Assembly (NCBI RefSeq): GCF_902148855.1 | Contig: NC_043963.1 | Location: 29,836,605-29,900,604 of the forward strand | DNA from: Sphaeramia orbicularis | Taxonomy: Eukaryota > Chordata > Actinopteri > Kurtiformes > Apogonidae | DNA length: 64,000 nt | Direction of reading: 5' to 3' | Part shown: in pieces, positions 28,148 through 45,306 of the stretch | Layout of the letters: each line of letters starts with the position of its first letter | How positions within the stretch are numbered: position 1 is the stretch's first letter | Notes under the pieces: model-generated | Databases searched by the model: none | What the model saw: the letters and a program-made list of their open reading frames with translations, nothing else | Told to the model about the DNA's origin: nothing | Translations under genes and position numbers: made by a program

Positions 28148-28869
28148 TTAAAAGAAGAATAAGGAGAAGTGTAAATAATGAGCCTATTGTTGCAGATGAG
28201 TTTACATTTACACAGATTCTATCACGGATTACCTTCAACTAATGTATTCATTGCATATACAAGCTTGTTACTGAAATGATTGTATTTGGATGTATCGCCA
28301 CCACACTTGCATTATGATTTTGTACTGTATTTTAATTACACATTTTTTTCAGTAACTGTATGTGTGTTTTTTTCTTACACCTGCAATTTTCCAAGTCTAA
28401 TGCATACATAATTTAATTTCTATTCTGCAACATGCAGTTCAGTAAATTACATGGAATAAAGTAGAATTGGTTGAACTGATAGATTCTACAGGATATGCAG
28501 GTATGGAAGAGCTTTTCTTCATCTTTTTGGGACATAAAACTCTTCTAGTTTTCAGCTGACAGCTTTCAGTGACAGCTTTGACAAGGCCAGTAAAGCTGAA
28601 TGCAAGTTTTTTTTTTCTGATTTAGCCTGAAAGAACATGAAAAATTAGCCTTAACAGTGGATTTCATATGTGTTTTTCTCTTGTATTTGTCATGCGTGAG
28701 GGCAAATGAACTAAGGACAATGTAATGTTTTATTTCGACTTAGATTGAATGACCAAGACTCAGCCAGAGCCCCAAAACTGAAGGAGAAACCTCGCTACAA
28801 AAAGAGATATACAACATTTAGCACATTCCTCAGATGTTCAGCATTGCAGCATGTATTGATTTGTGCCTT

Positions 28870-29345
28870 CGGTGGTGTATGGGTTCTAGTATGATCGTGT
28901 TAACTGCTGGAGGGAAAAGAAAGGCCCCTACTCAAAGCTTTCCTGCATGTTCTAGCAGATATGGCTGAGGTCACTGAATTCTTTTTCCTTCCTTAATGTC
29001 ACTTTTCCACTTTTCCAAAGCTCTCTTTTATGTCAGTGGACCTACCTGCTTATACAATGGCTGACAAAAATGAATCAATAAATAATTTAATCAAAATAAC
29101 AACTGTTTCCCAGACTCAGCAGGGGACAGTCCTGCAATGAAGCTAAAGCATAGTTTGATGAAATGAAAAGAAACAACAAAGAAATCAACATTTACAGTGA
29201 AATTTGTAAAGGTGTGGATTATATTGTATTGGTTAAAATGACAGAAACCACATACACACTGAGGTCAAATAGTACCTGTGGAAGGAACTGAAAAAGATGA
29301 CACACCCCACACTTCACCTTCAAACAAGAGGAGTCTGTGCATGAA
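28870..29345 (+). pseudogene. Decayed sulfotransferase copy, exons 5-7
   Basis: 28880-28970 resembles SULT exon 5 (the WYDHV...WW block and a following GT), but the tyrosine-glutamate end is lost to a stop (ttctagcag). 29140-29190 matches exon 6 (tttgatgaaatgaaaagaaac corresponds to FDKMK). 29235-29330 matches exon 7 (aaaagatgacacaccccaca corresponds to KKMKDPTLQ). Order and orientation match the neighbours. Exons 1-4 were not found. It is a non-functional tandem duplicate. Confidence 0.75.
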
Positions 29346-29466
29346 GACGGAAATATACTTTGACACAGAATAGCAGTGAATTACTGTTCCCTCAGATGTG
29401 GCAACAGATGAGTGAATTGCTATTCCACCTTTTTAACTGATCAGCTTTTCCGGACTAAATCTATGT

Positions 29467-30485
29467 TGAGCTTTAGTTTAGTTTAGTTTAGTTTAATTTC
29501 ATGTCATTTAGTTTTGCTTAGCTTAGCATACTTCAGTTTAATATAGTTTAGCGTATTTTTGTTTAGTTTCGTTTTAGCTTAGCTTAGTTTAGTTTAGCAT
29601 ATTTTAGTTTAGTTTAGTTTAGTCTAGCTTAGCTTAGTGTAGTTTAGTTTAATTTATCGTATTTTAGTTTAGTTTAGCTTAGCTTAGTTTAGTTTAATTC
29701 AGCTTAGTTTAGTTTAGCATATTTTAGTTTAGCTTAGCTTAGTGTAGTTTAGTTTAATTAAGTGTATTTTAGTTTAGTTTAGTTTAATTTAGCTTAGTTT
29801 AGTTTAGCATATTTTAGTTTAATTTAGCTTAGCTTAGCGTAGTGTAGTTTATTTTAATTTAGCGTATTTTAGTTTAGTTTAGCTTAGCTTAATTTAGTTT
29901 ATTTTAGCTTAGCATAGTTTAGTTTAATTTAGCTTAGTTTAGTTTAGTTCAATTTAGCTTCGTTTAGTTTAGCATGGTTTAGTTTAGCTTAGTTTAGTTT
30001 CATTTAGCGTATTTTAGTTTAGTTTAGCTTAGTTTATTTTAGCTTAGCATAGTTTAGTTTTAATTTAGTTTAGTTTAGCATATTTTATTTTAGTTTAGCT
30101 TAGCTTTGTGTAGTTTAGTTTAATTTGGCATATCTTAGTTTAGTTTAATTTAGCTTAGCTCAGTTTATTTTAGCTCAGCATAGTTTAGTTTAATTTAGTT
30201 TAGTTTAATTTAGCTTACTTTAGTTTAGTTCAATTTAGCTTAGTTTAGTTTAGCATAGTTTAGTTTAGCTTAGTTTAGTTTAATTTAGCGTATTTTAGTT
30301 TAGTTTAGCTTAGCTTAGTTTAGTTTAATTTAACTTAGTTTAGTGTAATTTAATGTATTTTAGTTTAGTTTAGCTTAGCTCAGTTTAGTTTAGTTTAGCT
30401 TAATTTAGTTTAGTTTAGTTTAGTTTAGTTTAGTTTAATTTAGCGTATTTTAGTTTAGCTTAGTTTAGTTTAGCGTATTTTAGTT
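29467..30485. repeat. Degenerate TTTAG pentanucleotide satellite
   Basis: About 1 kb built almost only from tttag, cttag and ttaat units, with interruptions such as gcgtatttt and gcatatttt that recur at a larger spacing, hinting at a higher-order unit. It separates the decayed SULT copy from the next intact one. Confidence 0.92.
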
Positions 30486-32238
30486 AGCCACGAGTGTCTC
30501 TAAATGTAACCTCAAGACTCACATTTTCATCTGGATATCTGAGTCCAGTTAAACATTACTTGCCCCATTTTATTCACTAATTTTATTGCATGTATGTAGA
30601 ATTGTATTGTTACTGTTGTTTCTTTTAGTGTTTTATTGTTTATAGTTTTATAGTTTCTAAACTTTGTTCCTTTAATGTTGGTTTGTTCTTTTTAATTCTA
30701 TTTTTATGTATCATTCATAATGGTTTATTCTATATTTTCATTGGCCGTTTTCAGTCACCAAGCAACTGTACTAATCTGTACTAAGCTATTCTATTCTGTT
30801 TTCTTATCTTGTTACTTGTAGGTTATTTTATTCCTTTTCGCTTTATTTTTATGATAACATTTTAATCTAACTACACTTTACCCTATATTTTTATTGATCT
30901 TTTCTTGTTAAACTGCAGTAATCTGTGCAGCCATTGCTGTAGAAATAAAACTGACCAGCTGAACAACAGGCAAGTGAAAGAAAAAAATCAATTATATGCT
31001 TATATCATATAAAACTGTAAGAATGTTTGAACCAAAAACCTGAACAAATAATTTTTCTTCCTGTTGTTGGAAGGGCCTTGTATTGTAAGAGGTAGTGAAT
31101 TTAACACTTCAGCTTTTTTTTTTTCTTTAGTTTTTTTTTTTTTTTTTTAATTGCTTGAACAACATTAAATGATCAGCATCAGTTACATTATTCCATATTC
31201 AAGTGTGTGTGTGAAGATACAACTAAAATCTAGTTATAACATATGAAAGAGCATGTTTTTTCTGACAGTAATAAGGTAATATTATTTGTTATGTTCACTG
31301 TAGATGATGCTCTTGGTAGCTTGTCAAAATACGTCATTTAGTGGCCATTGTTAGTTTATGTTATTTAAAATAGTAGAAGAAGAATTAAACAGGAAGTGGT
31401 TAAAAAGGTTCTCACCAGTACATGACAGTGCTACTGACCTTGGTTTCTTTTATTTTCATGTTTGTTCACACATCGTCCTTTCACAAAGAAATACGAATTA
31501 CTCAGTAAACTACACTGATCATCCTCCGGAGTCTGTGACGTTTCTGAATGTTCTCATGTTTAACTGTTTGGATAGCTGGTTCAACAACTAGCAAGGCCAT
31601 TTACATTACTTGAACTGAAATGACCTGGATTTCTGTGATCGTCACTAGGCCTAGTGCTGTGTTTGACCAATTAAAGTTGACAGGTTAGAAAACATGTACA
31701 CGCCCACACTTATGTGAGGAAATGGTGTTGCACACAACAGGATATTGCATTACAAAGTTCACCGTGGAGGACACCACCACAATCACAGTTTTGGGTGAAA
31801 CCTACTCAGCAGGGTAAGTGTTTAATCTTCTAAAAGAACACTGTGATGACTAAAACGTTCCAAACTGTACTTAATGTTGTTAATGTTTCTGGTCTTAGAA
31901 ATTAAAGTGAAATGACGTCACGGTTTAATCAAAACACACTGTATGACTTAAGTATATGCGGGCAAAGACATTTCTTAACATGAGCTTGACAGTGATAAAT
32001 ATTTCATGTTTTAAACCTGTTTGCTTATTTTTGGATTTTTGCGTGTAAAAAAAAGTGTGAAGTATTGTAGTTCTTTTGTGGCTTCAAGTGTGAGTTTGCA
32101 GCACTGAAGAGATGTTGTGACATTTGTAATTCCTGTGATTACAGCAATCAGAGTTGACTGTACTGTCGCTACTTCTGAATGTGTTTTTTACTAATAGGTC
32201 TGTCTAGGAGGCAGTGGTCACTGTTCACAGATTCACAG
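30486..32238. other. Intergenic region 5' of SULT copy B
   Basis: AT-rich with a T-run near 31110-31150. A possible non-coding first exon of SULT copy B ends near 31813, where cagcagg is followed by gtaagt. Nothing else is recognised. Confidence 0.4.
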
Positions 32239-35468
<3,230 letters not shown>

Positions 35469-35700
35469 ACCAATTTGATCACTATTATGTACAAATCAGT
35501 GACTCTGAGGTGAAGGGGAGCAGAGTACAGCATAAAATTAATGAAATTAAATCAAATATCTCACATTTATCCACCAGTCCTTAATAATAATCAGTGCTCA
35601 ATGAACACCAGACCCTGAACTGAATGTTAACCATGGTTGTTGGTTAAATTCCTAATGAAGTTAAAAAAAAACAAAAAAAAAAAAACAAAAAACAACTTAA

Positions 35701-36176
35701 CCCATAAAGACCCAGTGCTACTTTTTGCAGCAATTCTAAAATAGTTTTTTGTGTATATTTAACCTTTCTTAAGTGATTCAACACCATTTACTCTAATATA
35801 ATGCTCTGTGTTTGGCATTTTAAGTGAAAATCAGGTATTTTCCTGTATTTAATTTACTGATCATGTAGATGTTCATTGAAGCTCAAATTAAAGTTGAGGG
35901 TTATGTCAGAAACACAGAAAACTAAAGAAAATTTAACTCTTTCAATAAAATCTATATTTAACTCAACATAAATCAAGTGTCTCCATCCACTGTCATTGAT
36001 CCAACTCCATGGGTTTTACTGGTGAATTAATGCTGTAGAAGATGACGACGTTTCCATGGTAACTACAGAGTTTCTGCATGTCCAAATGGGTAATATCTGA
36101 TAACCATGAAAAGATGACAAACTGTACTTTACACCAATTATTTACACAGTTTAGATCAGGGTTGGGCCTTTATGGG
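35701..36176. mobile_element. piggyBac-like MITE, copy 4
   Basis: Starts CCCATAAAGACCCAGTGC, ends GGGCCTTTATGGG, with TTAA at 35697-35700 and 36177-36180. It is slightly shortened internally and lies just 3' of SULT copy B. Confidence 0.8.
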
Positions 36177-37014
36177 TTAATTGAAATGATTTCAGTGTAC
36201 TAAGTGCATTTGTGTTACTTTTATTTGTAAACTGCAAACAGTGGTAATCAGCTGGAAGCATTGTCTGTGTTTTCTTTGTCAAAATGCATAAAAAAACAAA
36301 AACCTTTTTATTAAACTCTTACTCTCTTGCTCCTTTCTCATGAATGACATTAAAAGTGTCATAGTTCACAGTCTGCTCTTTATGGTCTATACTTTACTCC
36401 AGACCCTAAAGACTTCCAGGTTTTCTTTGCACTTAACATTAAATGACTGGTAGATGATTATTCATGTATCACAAACTGATAATGATAAGTCTGTAGAGTT
36501 TTCAAGTTACACGAGACTAATTTACAGGACAACATATTGTGAGTCGTTCAATTGAAAAATACAATTTTCTATGGGAAAATATTACTTTTTACTCATGAGG
36601 TCGTGAAGTATTTGATATTGATTTGATTAGTCACTCTTTGTTTAATTATGTATGAGCAAATTGATTCAGTGCTGACAGTGACCAAGGACATGAATGCATT
36701 ATTTCACTACATCATATTTACAGAGAATTTGATGAAATCCAAATGTATATCACATTGGAATGAAATGCTTCATGCAGTAATAAAATATGTTGGTGACTAA
36801 GAAAAAGGCCAGAAAAAACTATTCTTGGGTGGAGTGTTCCCTACGTGAGTTTCACTCCTGTAGTTAGCATTAGCTGACAACACTGATAATGTTACACCAA
36901 CAGGATATTTCGGGGTTTTTTGGGAAATAATGTTTTTACTTGCATTACTTCACTTTTCTTCAGTGATATACACTCTGCAGACATTGTGATATGCATGCTG
37001 GTTGTGTTACAGCT

Positions 37015-38240
37015 GCAAAAGAAGTGGTGCCAGGCACAACAAACCCTGCATTTCACATGTATTGTAGCTTATTTTGGCATCAATCTACTCTGCATATTGA
37101 ATATTTGTTAATCTGTTGATCTTTTTATAGATATTTAAATTTTGCCCATTACGGATAAATGGGAAAAGAAATAGATTTTAAAAATTAACAAAAAATTTCA
37201 AAAATAAGCTATCACTTAGATATTTTGCAGAGTGATGTCTACAATTAATCTCTATATCTCTGCAATGTTTTAAGTAAATTGAGTTAAAATTGACACTTTT
37301 ATAGCAATTTGAAATTTTGCCCATTATAAGTAAAGGGGGGAAAATAAAGATTTTAAAAATTCATTAAAACAAATTTAACTTTGACCTTGTTGAGCCGCAT
37401 TATGTAATAAATTCCCATTATGTAATAAAAGTTCAAAATGTAATAAGAATGTCACGTCATCTTGTAATAAAGCCACATTATATAATAAACTGACGCATTT
37501 TGTAATAAACTACGCCAACACATTATAGAGTAAATTTTTTCACATTATGTAGTAAGTTATTACAATTTGAGAAATGTATGACAAAATGCACTTGACACAT
37601 TTTTATTTTTAAAAAAATGTAATAACATGGTTCATTATGTAATAACAATCCGAATTAATATAATTTCAGAGCAATTTAGAAGAAATTAGTCACAGGAGCT
37701 ACAAGTAGTGTAATCAGAACTTTAACCACACAGTTTAAAGATTAATTTAGCACATTGTTATTATATTGCATGGGGCAGTTGTGTCTAATACAGTATCTTA
37801 TGATCTTGGAAAAATGTTCCTTGACAACCTCAGATTGAACAGCAAACATTTATTGTGTGTTTTATTGATTTATGTCACAGAGATAAGCTCTAGTCCATTT
37901 TCCTGAAAATAAAAATGTGTCAAGTGCATTTTGTAATAAATTTCTCAAATTGTAATAACTTACTACATAATGCAAAAAAATTTACTACATAATGCATTGA
38001 GGTAGTTTATTACAAAGTCCGTCAGTTTATTACATAATGCAGCTTTATTACAAGATGACGTGACATTCTTATTACATTTTGAACTTTTATTACATAATGG
38101 GAATTTATTACATAATGTGGCTCAACAGACCTACTTTTCCCAAAATATAATCACATCTATTCTGGGTCATTGGCAATCAATAAACCCAATTTGGTATGAA
38201 TCCAACCAATAGTCTTCTATTAAAGTGTTAACAATCAATC
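37015..38240. repeat. Second copy of the dispersed fish repeat, interrupted
   Basis: It begins gtggtgccaggcacaacaaa and continues like 24636-25395, but is split at 37388-38127 by a foldback element. The right remainder (38128-38240) continues with the same order of words. Confidence 0.8.
37388..38127. mobile_element. Foldback DNA element with about 220-bp inverted arms
   Basis: Ends TGTTGAGCC and GGCTCAACA. Arms 37388-about 37610 and about 37900-38127 are long imperfect inverted repeats packed with tatgtaataa-type words. A 5-bp duplication, GACCT, lies at 37383-37387 and 38128-38132. The related uninterrupted repeat at about 25050 reads tttgacctacttttcccaaa, which gives the empty site directly. 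No coding region. Confidence 0.88.
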
Positions 38241-38359
38241 AAACAGAGTGTGGTCAGTATGGTACATGTACATGCATGTTTCATCCATAGAGGGCAGCAA
38301 AACACTATTTTACAACCTGATGTTAGCGTTTGTCTGAATTACCTTTTACTTCACAGCCA

Positions 38360-39180
38360 ACCAGGAAACTGTACAGAACTTCAAGGCAGGATCAAATTAT
38401 GTTAAACATAAACCATCTGTATTCTGTGAAAGCATGTCAGCTGCCATTTGCTTTGGTTATTTAATGATTCGACTCTTCTGTCTCTTACAGTTGTTTAGGA
38501 TCAGTCTCATTCCTTTAAAGTGCCATTCCTGCAGTTTACCACAAGCAAAGTATTTAAAAATCTGCCACTGTGACAGATGTGCAGTCATAAAGTTAATATA
38601 AATGTGGCCTTTTGGCATAACATTTTTCTGCTGCGTGTCACTTTTCCATACATTTCAAACCTGTCAATTCCATTCATTCATACTTTAGTCCTTCTGGGAA
38701 CCAAACAGTTACATACATGACAAATGCATGAAGTCATGTTATATGCAGCCTTAGTTTTTCAGCATTTTCTTGTATTGTTTCCAGTGCCAAGGACCATTTC
38801 CTTGAGCTGGACACCTGAAAAGTTCATCCAGTATTCATGGAAGGAAAAACTTTGAGAACATGCATTTTGAGTAATAAAACAGTATGTAATAGTATAGTAA
38901 TAGTAAGTATGCAATCAATGAAAATATCTTTTAAGACTGGTGATTTAATTTTTTGCTATGCTTCAGTGAATGTTTCCTGATAAAATGTGAAAGAAAAAAG
39001 CAGTTATAATGTCCTTTATTTATTCTATGAGGATCTAGTTACCAGTGAAGTCAGTATTACAGAACCTGCAGAAGTAAAAGCACAAGAGAAAGGATATGAA
39101 AAGAAAGATCTGTTAGCTGAATCTGTTTCTTGATCAAATAAAAGACAACCAAATGAGCAACAAAACTGCAGATTACTTTT
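38360..39180 (+). pseudogene. Decayed sulfotransferase copy, scattered exons
   Basis: Remnants appear in the right order: exon 1 (about 38368, gaaactgtacagaacttcaa), exon 3 (about 38690, tccttctgggaaccaaacag with flanking intron similarity to copy B), part of exon 4 (about 38790), exon 5 (about 39020, tttattctatgaggatct) and exon 6 (about 39140, aaaagacaaccaaatgagca). Frames are broken throughout. Retained intron similarity shows it arose by DNA duplication, not retroposition. Confidence 0.7.
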
Positions 39181-41631
39181 ATAATTTTATGATACTGAAA
39201 TTATGATGAAAAATAATAAACATATGACAAAAATAAGATTTCAAGTTATTTTTATTTGAATCCAGACATGAAATGCAGCAAGAAATACAAGAACAAAAAG
39301 TTCCATGAGCAAAAAAACTGAATAAATCTAACACTGTACTTCTGCACTGTGACTACAGACCAAAGGGGGCACATTAACAAGATTTTCTATGGCACATACT
39401 GCTTTTTAAGGGGTGACATCACTACAGGTGCAAGAGGCACCACCCTGCTCATGAAGTTAAAGAAGTTACAGCAACAGCTGATATAGGAAAGTATTTTTGG
39501 GTTCATTGGAATGTAGACAACAACACAAGGCCATTATACTGCAAATACTAAACAATTCAAGCAGCGCACATCACTGGGAGGTACTGCAAGTCACCCTGAG
39601 GTAACCGGAAAAACAACGTATTCTGTAAAACACAGAACGGCTCACATAAGGAACAGAGCCATGAGTTAAGTTTTATTCCAAAATAATGTTTATATCCACT
39701 TTGGAAAATACTACTAGTTAAAATACTGTACATCATTCATTACTTCATAGCAAAGGCCTATAATTCTATAATGGCTGCCAGCCTTTTTTTTTTTTTTTTA
39801 AATAATGGATATGTCATTTTGGAGCAAAACTTCTTAAATGTAAGACTGAGAAACTATGTCAGGATCACCAAACAGATTCATGTTGAATTAAGAGCTAAAT
39901 ATGGTTCTATTTGAAGTGTGTTGTCTGATTTTTATTTATACCATTGTTATCACTCAAAGACAGCAAAAAGAAAGAAGTCACCAAAACCTTGCAGACCTCA
40001 TTCCTCAGTAATGAAGTTCAGAATCTCCATTAATACAATCCTGAGCACAGCCCATAAAGTCTTTGACATGACCTCTGCAGGTAAGTATTAACCCTCTCAG
40101 TCTCAGATTTGCATGTTCTAAACAGGCCACAATCTCATGTCAAAATCACATAACTACACAGTTCAGACACCTAAGCAAAACCACTTTAGATTGTCTTTCA
40201 CAGTAATGACTACGACTATGTTTTGAGTACGTCTTCGTTCACGTCAAAAATAACAGTATTTACATTGTTGCTTATGTTTCATATACTTTAAAGATATTTC
40301 CTTTTGTGTAGTAAAATACTTCAGTCTAGTGCTCAGGCTTACAGTTAAGTGCTTTTATTAGGTTAGGTCTAGAGTAAGAGTTGTGAGGTTCATGCCAAGC
40401 CAGTCTTTTGCGATGCAGCCCTGCAAAGCTGTGCAGCATTTAACTATATAGGAGAAAAAATTGCTTAAATTGATTGAACGCAACAGATCATGAATACATT
40501 TAATATTCTATGCCAATTTCAGTAAAAAATGCAGTCTCAGGCTTTAAAAGACATACTGTAATTATTGATCGCAAAGCTTTGTCCAACAGCAAAAGAACAA
40601 GATGAATTGCATTAAGATTGCTGTTAAATGCTTGACCCTTAAACTGATCATTTCAGCTACAGCAAAAAAGTGAACTGTTCACATGTGAGCATGCTGTCTG
40701 CACGTCAGTGGTGTCTGTGGCTATTGTTTACTGCCTGCCTCTTTATGTAATCAGCTTCACATTAACATACAAGGCAGATGGGACAACAGCAGCAGCATGT
40801 TAAGAGCTTAGAAGAAGTCTTCAATTGCTGAGTCACTAAGAAACCAAGAAGAAATTCTAAGGAGTTAAAAAACAAAACACAAAAGCACAAAAACAAGGTC
40901 ACGTATGGCACATTTACAAATGTATGCAAATTGAAATGTCAAATATGTAAGACAGTAAACAAGCTCTATTAAAGCAATAAAAACCACTATTATTGATACA
41001 AAGACGTTGTTTCACAGAAATGATAGGGATGTGACCTGGAGCCACTTTCATCTTTACATATTCAACCTCAGTGGCTCTGTGAACTTCTTCCACTTATGGA
41101 ACAGATGGTCTGAACCTGTGTTATTTATTCCATCATTTATGGTGAAGAGAAGTTCACTGCCATCACAAACCTTAACCAATCACAAGCAGGGACCTGCTGT
41201 GGAGCCGCCTCTAGGGCTGGATAAAATGTATGTATGTATGGTCCCAGTGTATTTAAAGTTATGCCAGTGTAATGCAGGTGTAGAACATGAAAGGGATGGA
41301 CACACTATTGTGTGAAAGGGCTTTGTGTGTTGTGGATCTGTGTTATATCTCACAGTTTTACTCCCAGAGTAAAAAATTCACCATATCTGTTTCACAAACA
41401 CAGCTGTTAAACCCTCTTAACAAGGTAAAAGGCAGCTAGGTGATATTCATTTAAGTTCATCACCCAGAAATGCTTTTTAATATTTTCCCTCCTCTAAAAA
41501 TAATTAATAATAATCAGGCAGTTCAGTTATTTTTCAAACATTTGTTGATGCTTTTAGCATAAGTTGTAGGAAGAGTACTTGTGAAATGGGTGTGTTTGCA
41601 TGGTCGCTGGTCCACATGTCCAAGGTTTGGT
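39181..41631. other. Intergenic region and PRRT3 3' UTR
   Basis: The right part is presumably PRRT3 3' UTR on the minus strand. A plus-strand tttatt at 41124-41129 is one candidate poly(A) signal. No further gene or repeat recognised. Confidence 0.4.
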
Positions 41632-44413
41632 TCATAGGTCAATAATTTCACTGCTCACACTTGCAGAGTCGTCATGTCGGCTCACTTCCAGGTAGCTCCG
41701 TGACCCTGCAGGCTTTCCGGCCCTGCCCCGCACGCGCTCTGAGTCTGGGGTGATAAATGGCCGAGTGTCATCTACTCCATCTTCCTCCAGGCGTCCTGTG
41801 GATGTTCTGGATGGACGAAGGGACACAGGGCAGGACACTGATGAGGGGACACTTGCAGCCCCGTTACCGGCCCACCTGTGACCCTGGTGGGAGGGGGTAG
41901 GAGGAGCAGTCACCTGCCTACTGGGAACACTACTGAGAACGCTGCCCCCCAGTGGCATGGAAGACTCTGTTGGGGCCTCGCTGCTCTCTGAGAGCAGTTG
42001 AGGATCACTGTTCCTTCGGAGCCAGGGCCCCTGGCTGACCCCCGATCCTGGGGAGGGGGAAAGTGAGATTTGGTTCATAGGATGAAACAAGCTTCCCCCT
42101 TCAAGCAAGTGTTCCCTGTGCAAGGCTTCGTCAATGCTGCGTGTCAGGTCAATGGGAGAGGGGGGCCGCAGATCAAACTCATACAGAGACACAGATGTGT
42201 CCCTGTCCTGATCCAGACTCCCACTCACTGAGCGATGTGGAGGCCGACCAAATGTCTGTAACCTCAGCAGGGAACCTGTGGAACCATCAGATAGACCTAC
42301 ACCTCGTTCTGCAGAGTGACCCCTGTGGTTGCGTCCCCGGTTGTTGTCTTTCACACACCGTGACTGAGCGACAGGCTGGTCATGGTTCTGGTTCCTGATG
42401 AGGCTTTTGCTGATGTCAGCCCCAGAACGGTCCTGTCCAGCCCAGTTGTTGGGTAACTCCCCTGGTCCTCCACCTCCCCCCATGCCGTTGCTATCAGACT
42501 TTCTACAGGGCTTCCCTCTAAGACTTTGAACTATCTTGGACCAGCAGGTATGTCTCTGTGTGGAGCTTCCCGACTGCCCAGGGGAGGGCAGGTCTCCTGC
42601 TGCTCTGCCATCACCTGCCCCACTGTCATCCCGTCCTCGGCAGCCTTCAGGCCTCCAGAACACCCAAGAAGCCAGGAGAAGGAGAGAGAATCCCCAGGCT
42701 AGCTCCAGAAGACGGGCCCAGAAGTGCACCAACCACCATCCCCAGTTGAAGCGTGTCCAGTCCCCCAGTAGTCCATAGAGCCACAGTGTTGCATGGACAT
42801 GCAGCCCACAGCACAGAGCCCCTAGAACTGCACACACTGCTAACACTCTCCCCAGTATCACTGCTATCCTTCTGCTCCCGGTCCAAACCTTTCTTCTGGC
42901 CTCCTCGGGTAGACCAGGGTGAGGAACAGAAGGGCACCGTATACGTGGAAATACATAGCAGAGGAAGCACAGACAGAGAGCCAGACCCCAGCACAAAGAC
43001 AGCACCTGCAGAGTGACAGGCACCACAGGCGACAGAGCCGGGGAAAGCAGATCAGCTGCCAGCAGGAGGGTACACTGCAACACAGCCAAGACGGCCACCA
43101 AAGGAGGGCGCTCCAAAGTTGAGGGGAACAGACTTACTCCTGCCACCCTCATAGCCAGTAATGCCAGGGCAGCTTGAGTCCAGACCAGCAGGTGTAAAGG
43201 CAAGTTGTAGAGGGCTGTGACAGCAGGGCGAGGGAGAAATTTACGTGTGCCATAAGGGTCAATCAAAAATAAGGCTGCTCTAATTCCTCCGGCCACAAAC
43301 AGGAGAGCATTGGCAAGTGCCAGAGCACCCCTATGAGGACAGTTCATACCAGGGGACAGGGTGAGGCCAAGAGCAGCACCTGCAAACAGGAGGAGGAAGA
43401 GGCTAGCTGAGCCATATACATGCAGTTCCCAGGCAAAAGCCAGTGTGCGGCTCAAGTCACCCCAGTAGAGAAGGGTGGCATTAGGGGAGGGATGGACACT
43501 GGGAGAGGGGACTGGATTATAAGTAGAGTGTGGAGCTTGGTGAGGATGTCCCAGGAGAATGGAGCGGTTCCTTTGACTAATAGCAGTCTGATACGTGGGT
43601 GCAAATCTTGATCGAGTGACAGCAATAACACCAGTCGTAAGGAAAGTAGAGGTTCCTAGAAAGATAGAGAAAGTGTCAAAATGCATATAGAGTAAATAAA
43701 AAAACAGCAATAATAATAATAAAAAAAAAACACTAAATACTACCGAGAACCACTAGATGGGAGCAACTCACTATCAAGTTTTGAGCTACAATTATTATGT
43801 CTTCTTTGCTGACAGCATTGTAATCAGTACGACACAGACACATTGTGTTGAAGTGCCGTAGCATCACTGCTTTCTGCCCTGTTAAAATACAATACATTAA
43901 ATTAAAATACACTTTATGCCCTGTGTTGGCAAGTATTTTTCTACACCACCTACCAAAAATAAAACATAGAATCACCCTTTAAAATACTGTTATGAATTCA
44001 CTGAATACCATACCACCTGAACATACTTAAACCTTACATTCATAAACACATCAAATGTGCAGAATAGGACATCTCAGTAACTTTTCCCTTCTCCATAGGG
44101 TCAATGTGTGACTTAATTAGATCGCATTATGCAATTAATGAGAAAATTTACCTTACATAACTGTTTTCTTATGAAACAAAAGTACTATCTGTCTCATTTT
44201 ATATTTCACTTTGTTAAATTTGCCAAATTTGCACTGCCACTGATTCTCTTACCCCTTACCCTTCTCTTAAAAATGTCAAGCCTGGCACTAACCCTAAAAC
44301 CATGTATACAGCTTCTGAGAGTCAATCTGAAGATGAGCAAAATCAATCAATTTGTAGGTCAGGTCCTCACTTCAATGGGTAGAAGTGGTTCTCACAGAGA
44401 TTGCCATACAGGA

Positions 44414-44480
<67 letters not shown>

Positions 44481-45275
44481 ATGTTTGCTAAAGGCACTCC
44501 ACCTTATTCTCATGTAATACCCTGGAAACACCCTTCAGCACTATAATCATAAGGCTATTCATCACTGAGTGCTTTGTGACCTGCTCAACTGTAAAGATAA
44601 CACACAGCTCCAAAACATACCACGCTAGACTTAGCTTCAACACACTACTTAAATGAACTGATTCTACTATTAAATACAATTAAGAACAAAGTTTGTAATA
44701 ATAAATAGTACTGTGTTTTGTGGACTGTAAGGCTATCTAAAGTAAATGCACGATTTGTGATTTGAAGCCATACAAATAAAAATGATTTGATCTACAGATA
44801 TTTAAAGAGAACAACAAATACATAAAATATAAAGACCTTGTGACTGCAGCTGGATAGTGTTCAGAATTATTTCTGAGCAAACACACATTTAACATTGATG
44901 GATGGTGGAACAACATGATCACTGGCACAACATCCACTTGGAGAGCCTTAAGTCCGTCCTCATTCTGTAGAAGACACCCATAAAGCTGACACACTAATGA
45001 CTCACTTCGACATGTGCTTTGCTTCCTGGCTCCCTCCCTCCCCTTTACCCTCAGTCCCGCAATCCTATCACACACGTTTCACTTTCAGACTCACACAGGC
45101 CGGCACTGCCTGTAGATCACAGACACACTTCTTTATTTATATATAGGTATGTTTAACTTCCTTCCCTGAATTTTTTTTTCTTACAGAAGCAAGTTCCAGA
45201 CTTATTCCAGATGTGGTGATCACATTTCACAGCTGGATACACTTAAACTTTCCCCTATCCTTGAGGTTTTTTCTT

Positions 45276-45306
<31 letters not shown>

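Noticed and set aside
37388-38127. CRISPR-like array from the repeated taatgtaataa words
   Set aside because: Repeats are too short and irregular, are arranged as two inverted arms, and the host is a vertebrate.
44415-44479. CA repeat as a functional Z-DNA element
   Set aside because: Ordinary intronic microsatellite; no supporting context.
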